A DNA stretch of 64,000 bases from Ascidiimonas meishanensis. Its GTDB lineage: Bacteria > Bacteroidota > Bacteroidia > Flavobacteriales > Flavobacteriaceae. The notes below the pieces were generated by a model that was not told the DNA's origin, searched no databases, and saw only the letters and a program-made list of their open reading frames with translations. The stretch is taken from assembly GCF_037782385.1 (NCBI RefSeq), contig NZ_JBBEXD010000011.1:1-64000 (forward strand), read 5' to 3'. Shown piece by piece: positions 45,017 through 53,208 of this stretch (position 1 is the stretch's first letter; each line of letters begins with the position of its first letter). Made by a program: the position numbers and the translations under genes.

Positions 45017-45778
45017 ATGAATAGAATACAGCAGAAATTACAAGAAAATAAAAAGTTATTATCTATTTATTTTACCGCAGGATTCCCTGCCTTAGAAGAT
45101 ACAGTATCAATAATCAAAGAGTTACAGAATAGTGGTGTAGACATGATTGAAATTGGACTTCCTTTTAGTGATCCTTTAGCAGATGGGCCCACCATTCAAG
45201 CAAGCTCTACCCAGGCTTTAAAAAATGGAATGACCACAGAAAATTTATTTCAACAACTAAAAGATATTCGTAAAGACGTGCATATTCCACTTGTATTAAT
45301 GGGTTATTTCAACCCTATGATGCAATATGGTGTAGAACAATTTTGTAAAGCATGTCAAAAAATTGGAATTGATGGACTTATCATACCAGATTTGCCCGTT
45401 GATGTTTACCATGAGCAATACAAAGAAATTTTTGACCACTATGGTTTACTTAATATGTTTCTTATTACGCCTCAAACCCCTGAAAAACGTATTAGATACA
45501 TAGACGATGTATCTGGTGGATTTATTTATATGGTAAGTAGTGCTAGTGTAACGGGTGCAAAAAATACTTTTGGCCAACAGCAAGAAAACTATTTTAAACG
45601 AATTGAAGCACTTAACTTGAAAGCATCACGCATCGTAGGCTTTGGAATAAGTAATAGGGAAACATTTCAGCAAGCCACCAGCCATGCTAAAGGCGCTATA
45701 ATTGGTTCGGCCTTTATCAAAATGCTTTCTAGAGATGGAATTGAAGGAATTAAACCCTTTATAAACTCCATTCGATAA
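45017..45778 (+). CDS. trpA: Tryptophan synthase alpha subunit
   Basis: The 253-residue TIM barrel cleaves indole-3-glycerol phosphate. Visible sites are DMIEIGLPFSDPLADGPTIQ (catalytic Glu), GLIIPDLPVD (catalytic Asp) and VGFGISNRE. It is the last trp gene; no strong terminator is apparent in 45779-45874. Confidence 0.97.
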   Translation: MNRIQQKLQENKKLLSIYFTAGFPALEDTVSIIKELQNSGVDMIEIGLPFSDPLADGPTIQASSTQALKNGMTTENLFQQLKDIRKDVHIPLVLMGYFNPMMQYGVEQFCKACQKIGIDGLIIPDLPVDVYHEQYKEIFDHYGLLNMFLITPQTPEKRIRYIDDVSGGFIYMVSSASVTGAKNTFGQQQENYFKRIEALNLKASRIVGFGISNRETFQQATSHAKGAIIGSAFIKMLSRDGIEGIKPFINSIR

Positions 45779-45874
45779 AGTAAGTATTCTATTGCATTTT
45801 TGTGATTTACACTAAATGAATTGTTATTTTAGTACTCCTAAAAAAGTATACTAATACATAATTCTATTCAACCA

Positions 45875-47380
45875 ATGAAAAGATTTTGTTTGTTTTTTAT
45901 GATTCTTGGAAGCCTTTCAGGAATAGCTCAGGATTTTGATGAAAAAATCAAAATGGAAGTTCGCAAGGCTGCAGAGAATATCAAAGAATTTGTAGCAATT
46001 CCTAATGATGCCAAAGACCATAGCAGCGTGATGCGAAACATCAGCTGGTTAACCAAACAATTTACTTCTCGCGGTTTTAATACAGCAGTTATACCCACAG
46101 AGGGGGAACCTCTTTTCTTTGCAGTTCGCCCTATGGTTGAAGAACTTCCAACCATTTTATTTTATATGCATTTTGATGGTCAACCAGTTGATCCTACTCA
46201 GTGGAATCAGAAAAACCCTTATGAGGTAGTACTCAAAAAAGAAGAGAATGGTAAATGGATTGAAGAAGACTGGTCAAAGCTCAATGAAAATATTGATTTT
46301 GAGACCCGCCTTTTTGGACGATCTGTCTCTGATGATAAAGGGCCAATAGTGATGCTATTAAGTGCACTTGACCTTCTAAAACAAGAAAAGAAAAAAATTC
46401 CATTTAATATAAAAGTTATTCTTGATGGTGAAGAAGAAAAAGGAAGCAAACCGCTACCTGATGCAGTTAAAAAAAATAGGGAACTTTTAGCAGCAGATTT
46501 TATAATTATTAATGATGGTCCCGTACACGCATCTGAAAAAGCAACATTAGTTTATGGTTGCAGAGGTATTACTACCATAGATATTACAACTTTTGGCCCT
46601 GCTAAACCTCAACATAGTGGCCATTTTGGAAATTATGCTCCTAATCCAGGGTTTCAGATGGCTCAGTTGTTAGCATCCATGAAAGACTCAGATGGTAGAG
46701 TAATTATTGAAGGCTATTATGATGGTATTACGCTGGATGCTCAAACAAAAGAAGTGTTGAATAGTGTACCAGATGATGAGTTAGCAATTCAAAAGCGATT
46801 GTCTTTTAAGACCCCGGAAAAGGTAGGTGCTAATTATCAGGAATCACTACAATATCCTTCTTTAAATATAAGAGGATTGTCTTCCGGATGGATTGGCGAG
46901 CAGGCAAGAACCATTGTTCCAGATAAAGCCACCGCTGCAATTGACATAAGGTTAGTACCAGAAAGTGACGGTGAAAGACTCAAAGGCTTGCTTAAAAAGC
47001 ATATTGAAAAGCAAGGCTACTATATTACCTCTAGTGAGCCTTCTAATGAACAGCGGCAAAAATATGATAGAATAGCATACATTAAAGAAAGTCCTGTCAC
47101 CCCGCCTTTTAGAACTGCTATGAATAACAAATATGCCGTTTGGGCAGAAAATGTGCTTACAGAACTACATGGAGTATCACCAGTCAAAATAAGAATTATG
47201 GGGGGCACAGTACCCACCGCAGCTTTTATTAATACCCTTAATATTCCTGCGGTAATTATTCCCATGGTAAACCCTGACAATAATCAACATAGCCCGAATG
47301 AAAATCTCAAAGTAAAACAAATTGCGTATGGGATACGTACCTTTTATTCTTTATTAAGCACACAACCGCCTAAATTTTAG
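45875..47380 (+). CDS. Exported M20 family metallopeptidase
   Basis: The 501-residue protein has a signal peptide (FCLFFMILGSLSGIAQ) and the M20 dizinc layout: FYMHFDGQPVDPTQW, RSVSDDKGPIVML, ILDGEEEKGSK with catalytic Glu, the dimerisation domain in the middle and NNQHSPNENLKV at the C-terminal end. It resembles carnosinase/dipeptidase-type members. Substrate cannot be read off. It follows trpA by 96 bases but is probably separate. Confidence 0.9.
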   Translation: MKRFCLFFMILGSLSGIAQDFDEKIKMEVRKAAENIKEFVAIPNDAKDHSSVMRNISWLTKQFTSRGFNTAVIPTEGEPLFFAVRPMVEELPTILFYMHFDGQPVDPTQWNQKNPYEVVLKKEENGKWIEEDWSKLNENIDFETRLFGRSVSDDKGPIVMLLSALDLLKQEKKKIPFNIKVILDGEEEKGSKPLPDAVKKNRELLAADFIIINDGPVHASEKATLVYGCRGITTIDITTFGPAKPQHSGHFGNYAPNPGFQMAQLLASMKDSDGRVIIEGYYDGITLDAQTKEVLNSVPDDELAIQKRLSFKTPEKVGANYQESLQYPSLNIRGLSSGWIGEQARTIVPDKATAAIDIRLVPESDGERLKGLLKKHIEKQGYYITSSEPSNEQRQKYDRIAYIKESPVTPPFRTAMNNKYAVWAENVLTELHGVSPVKIRIMGGTVPTAAFINTLNIPAVIIPMVNPDNNQHSPNENLKVKQIAYGIRTFYSLLSTQPPKF

Positions 47381-47535
47381 GAAACCCTTAATAGAGTTTA
47401 AATCTTTTTTTTCTTATCTTCTATAAGAATCAAAAAAAATAAAATAGGAAATATTTAAGATAAAAGAAAATTCAAGCCAACAAAAGAACAAACAAATCCT
47501 ACTAATCCAACAAGCAATATAAATCAAAAAACCAA

Positions 47536-47543
47536 TACTTTTG
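47536..47543 (+). promoter_or_regulatory. Candidate promoter of the bTHX gene (-7 element)
   Basis: TACTTTTG matches TAnnTTTG 71 bases before the bTHX start codon. No -33 partner was seen. The rest of 47381-47614 is A-rich with no gene; a T-rich/A-rich imperfect stem at about 47402-47440 may end the M20 transcript. Confidence 0.4.
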
Positions 47544-47614
47544 ATACTGACAGGGATACTATAAAAAAGCAACAAAATAAAAGTTAATTTTACTAAACTA
47601 AATTAGAATTTATA

Positions 47615-47749
47615 ATGGGAAAAGGAGACAAAAAATCCCGACGCGGTAAAATCCAAATGGGAAGTTTTGGGAAGTTACGTCCAAGAAGGAAGAAATTTCG
47701 CATTAAAAGAAAACACGTAAAAGGTTCTTCTATTAATGCCAATGGTTAA
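47615..47749 (+). CDS. 30S ribosomal protein bTHX
   Basis: The 44-codon ORF encodes a strongly basic peptide beginning MGKGDKKSRRGKIQMGSFGK, followed by LRPRRKKFRIKRKH. This matches the bTHX/Thx family, a small peptide in the 30S head known from Thermus and common in Bacteroidota. It is short enough to be missed by length-based gene calling. A terminator follows directly. Confidence 0.9.
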   Translation: MGKGDKKSRRGKIQMGSFGKLRPRRKKFRIKRKHVKGSSINANG

Positions 47750-47757
47750 ATACTAAA

Positions 47758-47793
47758 AAAATCCTGAATGCGATAAATTGCATTTAGGATTTT
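47758..47793. terminator. Intrinsic terminator between bTHX and the precursor peptide gene
   Basis: AAAATCCTGAATGC and GCATTTAGGATTTT (47758-47771 and 47780-47793) form a 14-bp stem with one wobble pair. Flanking A and T runs let it work on both strands, for bTHX (plus) and for the lanthipeptide precursor (minus). Confidence 0.8.
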
Positions 47794-47815
47794 AAATTTG
47801 AATAAAAAACTCTTG

Positions 47816-48004
47816 TTACTCAAAGCGATCTGGATCGTCGGTATCCGTAGTACAATCTCCAAAACCGCAACAAATAGGACCGTATGTGCATCTGCTAATA
47901 GAAGTCGTCCAAGCGCCTCCTTTTAATTTAGAAGCCACTTCATCTAGATTTGAAATTACCTTTTTGTTGAGATTTAAACCTTTTTTAGAATTTGACTTTT
48001 TCAT
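47816..48004 (-). CDS. Lanthipeptide-like precursor peptide 1
   Basis: The 62-residue peptide has a leader of the Bacteroidota class I lanthipeptide type (GLNLNKKVISNLDEVASKLKGG) ending in a double glycine, then a core AWTTSISRCTYGPICCGFG followed by DCTTDTDDPDRFE. Four Cys and several Ser/Thr in the core are potential ring partners. A paralogue, a decayed paralogue and a LanC homologue lie upstream on the same strand. No LanB, LanM or exporter is nearby, so modification is inferred, not shown. Confidence 0.85.
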   Translation of the reverse strand: MKKSNSKKGLNLNKKVISNLDEVASKLKGGAWTTSISRCTYGPICCGFGDCTTDTDDPDRFE

Positions 48005-48089
48005 AATACTATAGTTTAAGATTAGTGATTAATTTTAAAGTATTGCTATAAGAATTTTATCTTCCAAAATTTAGAGTTCTTCTATACTT

Positions 48090-48250
48090 GAAGTTCAATA
48101 TCTTCGGATTGCGTAATAAACTGACTGGATTACAGTACCAAAAACCAGTTACGAATTATATGAAGTTGTATAGACAACTCCTTTGATTTCAAAAACTACT
48201 TCATCAAAATAAGAAACTATATTTTGTTAAGAATTAGACTACTCTTTAAG
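48090..48250 (-). pseudogene. Decayed third precursor peptide gene
   Basis: The minus strand aligns along its length with precursor 2 but carries in-frame stops: the codons matching KGLNLNKKVVSSLDDVVHKIKGGWTTS read with TAG, TAA, then VSYFDEVVFEIKGVVYTTSYNS and another TAA. The double Gly has become GV and the core Cys codons are lost. It lies between the two intact genes. The rest of 48005-48341 contains no other gene. Confidence 0.8.
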
Positions 48251-48341
48251 CTTGATTTTTTTAATTATCCTTAATTTTAATTACCAATTAAAATTCTAAA
48301 AAATTAGAGAGGTATTTATACTTGAGAAACTCCTGTTACGA

Positions 48342-48524
48342 CTATTCGTAACGATCAGGATCTTCAGATTGAGTAGTGCAATCTCCCGGACCACAACACC
48401 AGTTACCAGTGCATCTACTTACCGAAGTTGTCCAACCTCCTTTAATCTTGTGAACTACATCATCAAGGCTAGATACCACCTTTTTGTTGAGATTAAGTCC
48501 CTTTCGTTCATTTAAATTCTTCAT
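48342..48524 (-). CDS. Lanthipeptide-like precursor peptide 2
   Basis: The 60-residue peptide shares its leader with precursor 1 (GLNLNKKVVSSLDDVVHKIKGG) and has a core WTTSVSRCTGNWCCGPG followed by DCTTQSEDPDRYE. The Cys positions, the paired Thr, and the acidic DPDR(Y/F)E end are conserved between the two cores, while the middle differs. It lies 46 bases after the LanC gene, so one transcript is likely. Confidence 0.85.
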   Translation of the reverse strand: MKNLNERKGLNLNKKVVSSLDDVVHKIKGGWTTSVSRCTGNWCCGPGDCTTQSEDPDRYE

Positions 48525-48570
48525 AGCAAACTAATTATTTATTGGTGTTAAATTAATTTTTTTCTTACTA

Positions 48571-49800
48571 TTAACCAAGAAAAAAAAGCTCTTTAACTAA
48601 TTTTTCTTCGTTATTGATAAAACTTTCAAGCACTAAATAAACTCCTAAAAATCCTTCAAGAAGGCCCGGGAAATCATTTTGATATGGGTCTTCATCTCTG
48701 GTTCCTACTAAGAAATTGTATCCGCTTCCTGTTTTAGAATCATCTGCCATTTTCAGTGTATTACTAATCCAATATAAAGCCTCATCTTTAAAGTTACTGT
48801 TACCTGTTATCGTATAAGCGTGCTTATAAAGAAAAGCGTTTCCGGCACTTCCATGACAAAAACAGGCGTCTACAACCTTTACATCTTTTTGATCTCTTCT
48901 ACCTAGCGTTCTTTCCAGTAGTTGTTCATAATGTTTTGCTTTCTCAAGATCATCCAGCCATAGTGCGACCCGAATAAGCGTCACTAATGTTCCCAGATCG
49001 CCATAGCACCAGGCCAATCGGGAATGTTGTTTACCTTTCTTTTTTGATTCATAGCTCTCGGCATCATAGGAATACGCAAAAAAGCTTCCGGTCTCTTCCA
49101 AATTCTGAATATTGTTATCATAAAAAGAAAACAGCCCAGTTATTAATTCTTTACAAAGTTCCTTCTGAAGATCATGTCTATAGGCAAAACCCAAAAAGAA
49201 CAGTATGCCCGCATTGCCATGTGCAAATCCCAAATCATAAATATTTTTTTGTGTATGAAGTTTATCAAAACGTTTCCATTTTATTTCCTTCTTTGTACGA
49301 ATTGCTTCGGCACTCAACCCAGCAATAATTTTTATGGCTTCTTCGAATTTCTGTTTTCTAATGAGACAAACACCCAATCCAACTACTCCATGCAACAGAT
49401 CATAATTAGATTTTGAAATTAAATTTTCAACGTCTGATGCGACTGTATCATCTATCTCATCTATTATTGGCAATAAATCTTCATTAAGAATCTCATATTC
49501 TTGAATCTGTTCCATTGCAAAACCAATACCCGCTATTCCGGAAGCGAACGGTGTTATAACAAATGATGCTTCTTGTAATTCCTGTATGATAAAGTCTAAA
49601 TCAGCCTGTACTTTTAATTTTTGAATTTCAGAGTTGTTTTTTCGTGCAATTATAGCTCTTGCTATGAGCATCCCTGGCCTTCCACTATACAGCGATAATT
49701 TTTCGTGATGAAGTAGATCTTTAGTAGGACCTTCAAGAAAATCTTCAATGATGGAAATTCGCGCTACAATTTTTTCTTTAAGGGAATCGGGTAGTATCAA
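48571..49800 (-). CDS. LanC-like lanthionine synthetase (cyclase)
   Basis: The 409-residue protein has the LanC alpha/alpha-barrel pattern: LSLYSGRPGMLIA near the N terminus, repeated G-x-G segments such as LAHGNAGILFFLGFA type (here FAHGNAGILFF), and the zinc ligands C265 in WCYGDLG and C315-H316 in CFCHGSAGNA. LanC enzymes add Cys thiols to dehydrated Ser/Thr. No ATG exists before the conserved region; the first usable start is TTG at 49800, with an in-frame stop four codons upstream. The precursor genes follow it. The dehydratase partner is missing from this window. Confidence 0.88.
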   Translation of the reverse strand: MILPDSLKEKIVARISIIEDFLEGPTKDLLHHEKLSLYSGRPGMLIARAIIARKNNSEIQKLKVQADLDFIIQELQEASFVITPFASGIAGIGFAMEQIQEYEILNEDLLPIIDEIDDTVASDVENLISKSNYDLLHGVVGLGVCLIRKQKFEEAIKIIAGLSAEAIRTKKEIKWKRFDKLHTQKNIYDLGFAHGNAGILFFLGFAYRHDLQKELCKELITGLFSFYDNNIQNLEETGSFFAYSYDAESYESKKKGKQHSRLAWCYGDLGTLVTLIRVALWLDDLEKAKHYEQLLERTLGRRDQKDVKVVDACFCHGSAGNAFLYKHAYTITGNSNFKDEALYWISNTLKMADDSKTGSGYNFLVGTRDEDPYQNDFPGLLEGFLGVYLVLESFINNEEKLVKELFFLG

Positions 49801-49894
49801 TTGGAAATAATTTTAAGAAAAAAGATAGAACAAGATACTACTTTTCAATCAACCTATTAAACAAAAAATTATGAAATATTCTTTGCCAACCATT

Positions 49895-50554
49895 TCATCC
49901 TCTAAAGAATGGCTCGTATTGCATGATTCGAAAATCAATTGTATTAAAATCTGCATTTTCAGACTTTAGTTTTTTATAAAGTGGCATACTCCCTACCGCC
50001 CTGTTTGCAGCACCAGAAGGTGCCGTCAATGAAATGGTTTTGATAGTTCTGGAACCCATTTTGAATTGATGAATCCTAGGAACTTCATTAGAAACGATTT
50101 CTAATACCACACCGTGCTTTTTTAAATATTTTCTAAAGAAATATTCAGGTCCATTTTTACTATTCCCACCTGTAAATAATAATGTGTGAATAGATGGGTA
50201 TTCTTTAAGGTATTTTAATAGATTTCTATATTTGGGTGTAAGCATTCCTAAATCTGAGGCATCAACTTTTTCACGATAACAGCTTTCTACAATATCGCAA
50301 ATGCCTATTTTTTGATTTTCTAAGAATTCCTTTCGCTGAAGAATAGCAGCTTGTGTATTTTCAAACTTCAAATTCAAATCAAATATTTTGTTTAAAATAG
50401 GCCAAAGCTGTCCGTCTTTGCTGCCATAGCAGAAGTTCACATCACCCTCAAGTAATTTTCCAGTGGTGAATCTTGGAGGTGGTAAAGTACCCACAACAAG
50501 CTTTGTAGCTGTATCAGGAATAAAAGGAGGATATGGGTGAGAATGGAAAAACAA
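49895..50554 (-). CDS. Uracil-DNA glycosylase superfamily protein
   Basis: The 219-residue protein fits the UDG-like fold: KLVVGTLPPPRF at the place of the catalytic motif, and LLFTGGNSKNGP and SLTAPSGAANRAVGS near the second motif, as in hypothetical DNA-deoxyinosine/mismatch glycosylases. Substrate is uncertain. There is no ATG; the TTG at 50554 gives MFFHSHPYPPF and a TAG lies four codons upstream. It lies between yaaA and lanC on the same strand. Confidence 0.72.
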   Translation of the reverse strand: MFFHSHPYPPFIPDTATKLVVGTLPPPRFTTGKLLEGDVNFCYGSKDGQLWPILNKIFDLNLKFENTQAAILQRKEFLENQKIGICDIVESCYREKVDASDLGMLTPKYRNLLKYLKEYPSIHTLLFTGGNSKNGPEYFFRKYLKKHGVVLEIVSNEVPRIHQFKMGSRTIKTISLTAPSGAANRAVGSMPLYKKLKSENADFNTIDFRIMQYEPFFRG

Positions 50555-50614
50555 AATACTCGTCTACAAAGCTTGTTTTTAGATGTTTATGTAATTTCTT
50601 TTGAGGTGTTTATC

Positions 50615-51376
50615 TTACCTTATAAAAACCAGTTCTCCTTTTTTTACTGAATGCTCTTCACTAAACTTATACCCTTCGTAATCAAAACCTTTAATATCGT
50701 CTATGGTATTGGCTTCTTTATCCAAAATATAACGTACCATTAATCCACGTGCTTTTTTAGCATAAAAACTGATGATCTTAAGCTTCCCGTTTTTAAAATC
50801 CTTAAAAACCGGAGTTATAACGGGCACTTTCAATTTTTGTTCCGCAATCACTCCATAATATTCATTACTTGCAAGATTTACAAACAATTCATCATCGGTC
50901 ATTTCATCATTTAAAGCCTTAGTGATTTTATTTCCCCAAAATTCATAAAGATTTGAATGTTTATCAATTTTCATTTTTGTACCCATTTCCAATCGGTATG
51001 GTTGAATTAAGTCAAGTGGTTTTAAAACACCATAGAGACCACTTAAAATTCGTAAAGTTGATTGAAGGGTGTCTAGTTTTGACTCAGGAATCGTATATGC
51101 ATCCAAACCTGCATAAACATCGCCATTGAAAGCATATATTGCTGGCCTGGCATTATCAGGAGTGAATGGCAAAGAAAACTGCTGATTTCTTTCCCAATTT
51201 AACTGAGACAGTTTATCTGAAATACTCATTAATTCTCCTAGCTCTGCCGGCGATTTTTTCTTCAAGACCTGATGGAGTCTTTTAGTTTCTTTGACAAAAG
51301 TGGGATTAGAAAAACTTTTGGTTGGAAGTTTGCTTTTATAATCAAGAGATTTAGCTGGAGATATAACAATTTTCAT
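50615..51376 (-). CDS. yaaA: Peroxide stress protein YaaA (DUF328)
   Basis: The 253-residue protein starts MKIVISPAKSLDYKSKLPT, the signature of the family, and has AIYAFNGDVYAGLDA and the C-terminal VKKGELVFIR. E. coli YaaA lowers intracellular iron damage during H2O2 stress and binds DNA. It lies 108 bases after rluD. Confidence 0.95.
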   Translation of the reverse strand: MKIVISPAKSLDYKSKLPTKSFSNPTFVKETKRLHQVLKKKSPAELGELMSISDKLSQLNWERNQQFSLPFTPDNARPAIYAFNGDVYAGLDAYTIPESKLDTLQSTLRILSGLYGVLKPLDLIQPYRLEMGTKMKIDKHSNLYEFWGNKITKALNDEMTDDELFVNLASNEYYGVIAEQKLKVPVITPVFKDFKNGKLKIISFYAKKARGLMVRYILDKEANTIDDIKGFDYEGYKFSEEHSVKKGELVFIR

Positions 51377-51484
51377 TTTCCTTTTTTAATTTATAGCTAT
51401 AAAATTAAGCATCTCATTTTATACCAACGCATCTACTAATTAAATCTTATTGATACTCATATTGAGTTTATCAATAGTATCATT

Positions 51485-52513
51485 TTATTCTCTGGAATGC
51501 TTGGCGTAGTCTCGCCACTTGGCAATGCATTGTGTCATATCTGCTGGTAAATCTGAATTAAATCGCATAAATTCACCCGAAACGGGATGCTCAAAACCTA
51601 AGGTTTTTGCATGTAAAGCCTGTCTTGGCAAGATTTTAAAACAATTATCAACAAATTGTTTATACCTCGTAAAAGAAGTTCCTTTTAAAATTTTATCACC
51701 TCCATAGCGTTCATCATTGAAAAGTGTATGCCCAATAGATTTCATATGTACCCTAATTTGATGGGTTCTACCCGTTTCCAAAGAACAAGAAACCAGCGTA
51801 GTATATCCAAGTCTCTCTATTACTTTGTAATGAGTAACCGCCTCTTTACCTTGGCTTTCATCTTCAAAAACAGTCATTTGCAACCTATTTTTTGGATGCC
51901 TACCAACGTGCCCTGTAATGGTACCTTGGTCTTCTATAAGATTTCCCCAAACCAAAGCTATATATTCCCGTTCACTGGTCTTGTTGAAAAATTGCCGAGC
52001 CAGATGTGTCATAGCCTCTTCAGTTTTAGCTATTACCAGTAGGCCACTTGTATCTTTATCTATTCGATGTACAAGACCTGGACGCTCATTACTATTTTTA
52101 GGAAGATTGTCAAAATGATAAATTAATGCGTTGATAAGTGTTCCAGAATAATTACCATGACCAGGATGCACAACCATGCCTGCAGGTTTATTAACTACCA
52201 ACAACACGTCATCTTCATAGACAATATCAAGGGGAATATTTTCAGGAGTTAAAAGATATTCATGCGGTGGATGTGAAAATAATACCTTCACCTCATCGTT
52301 AGGCTTTACCCGATAATTTGATTTAACCGAATTATTATTTACAAAAATGTTTCCATTCTTAGCTGCCTGTTGAATTTTATTTCGTGTAGCATTTTCAATA
52401 AAATTCATCAAAAACTTATCTACTCGCAGTGGTTCTTGACCTTCACCTGCTTTAAAATTATAATGTTCATAAAGATCTTCATTCTGATTTTCTAATTCAT
52501 TATGCTCAATCAT
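51485..52513 (-). CDS. rluD: Ribosomal large subunit pseudouridine synthase (RluD-type)
   Basis: The 342-residue protein has an N-terminal S4 domain (LRVDKFLMNFIENATRNKIQQAAKNGNIFVNN) and the RluA-family catalytic domain with PGLVHRIDKDTSGLLV, where the Asp is catalytic, then GRTHQIRVHMKSIGHTLFND. It probably modifies 23S rRNA helix 69. I choose the ATG at 52513 (MIEHNELENQ), which overlaps the PASTA gene stop by 8 bases; earlier in-frame starts lie deeper in that gene. Confidence 0.92.
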   Translation of the reverse strand: MIEHNELENQNEDLYEHYNFKAGEGQEPLRVDKFLMNFIENATRNKIQQAAKNGNIFVNNNSVKSNYRVKPNDEVKVLFSHPPHEYLLTPENIPLDIVYEDDVLLVVNKPAGMVVHPGHGNYSGTLINALIYHFDNLPKNSNERPGLVHRIDKDTSGLLVIAKTEEAMTHLARQFFNKTSEREYIALVWGNLIEDQGTITGHVGRHPKNRLQMTVFEDESQGKEAVTHYKVIERLGYTTLVSCSLETGRTHQIRVHMKSIGHTLFNDERYGGDKILKGTSFTRYKQFVDNCFKILPRQALHAKTLGFEHPVSGEFMRFNSDLPADMTQCIAKWRDYAKHSRE

Positions 52514-53108
52514 TTGTGCTCCCTCCTTCATTCTCACCACCATTCTGGCGATATGTTTCCTTATTTCCGTTTCCGCATACCAGTTCAACCTTAGAAGTTT
52601 TCTTTAATTGTTTGCCTGGCGCAATGGTCTGCCCTTTATGTTTAATGTAATATACCATATCTTTCCCTAACTCATCAATATATGTCACTTTTTCTACCTC
52701 TAGCCCTACGGCCTTTAACATAGACTCAGCATTTCTTCGAGTAACTTGAATTACCTGTGGAACAGTTACAGAGCGAAATCCGGAGGGATTCATCGTCAAA
52801 TAAATTTTCCGATTTTCCTTTACCTTGGTGCCCGCTATAGGATTTTGTTGAATTACCGAAAATCTTGGGTATTTAGGATTAAAATTAGTAGAATCAGATA
52901 CTTCAAAACGCAGTTTGTAATCTTTTAATGTTTGGTTTACCTCAGAAGCTGTCTTCTTAGATAAATCTGGTACAATGATAAAATCACCGTGATTTGTACT
53001 TGACTTCAACCATTGTAAAGTAACAAACACTAAGACAATTACTGCCAGTAAGCCTAAACCCAATTGTTTCAAAAAAACTTTGCTTACAAGAAATTTAATC
53101 AAACTCAT
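52506..53108 (-). CDS. Membrane-anchored PASTA domain protein
   Basis: The 200-residue protein has an N-terminal membrane helix (about 15-32) and PASTA domains with DFIIVPDLSKKTASEVNQTL, YPRFSVIQQNPIAGTKVKENR and VTVPQVIQVTRRNAESMLKAVG. PASTA domains bind peptidoglycan stems. No kinase or transpeptidase is attached. It is divergent from ddl, which makes peptidoglycan precursor, and its stop overlaps rluD. Confidence 0.9.
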   Translation of the reverse strand: MSLIKFLVSKVFLKQLGLGLLAVIVLVFVTLQWLKSSTNHGDFIIVPDLSKKTASEVNQTLKDYKLRFEVSDSTNFNPKYPRFSVIQQNPIAGTKVKENRKIYLTMNPSGFRSVTVPQVIQVTRRNAESMLKAVGLEVEKVTYIDELGKDMVYYIKHKGQTIAPGKQLKKTSKVELVCGNGNKETYRQNGGENEGGSTND

Positions 53109-53125
53109 ATAGTAGAATTAAGGCG

Positions 53126-53133
53126 CAAAGATA
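53126..53133 (-). promoter_or_regulatory. Candidate promoter of the PASTA-rluD operon
   Basis: The minus strand reads TATCTTTG (TAnnTTTG) 17 bases before the PASTA gene ATG. No -33 element at the right distance was found. Confidence 0.45.
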
Positions 53134-53172
53134 TAAAAACCCAATACTTTTTACTTTGCATTAAATAAATGA

Positions 53173-53180
53173 TATTTTTG
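53173..53180 (+). promoter_or_regulatory. Candidate promoter of ddl
   Basis: TATTTTTG matches TAnnTTTG 28 bases before the ddl ATG. A TTTG lies at 53155-53158 but only 14 bases upstream, a short spacer. Confidence 0.5.
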
Positions 53181-53208
53181 TTTAACGGTTATTTTACCTT
53201 TTAAATAT

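Noticed and set aside
50521..50532. AAAAGGAGGATATG on the plus strand as Shine-Dalgarno plus start
   Set aside because: It lies within the antisense of the UDG-like gene and starts no supported frame.
52514..52588. Longer rluD start inside the PASTA gene
   Set aside because: The ATG at 52513 gives a normal 8-base overlap and the right N terminus; upstream residues are the PASTA gene in another frame.
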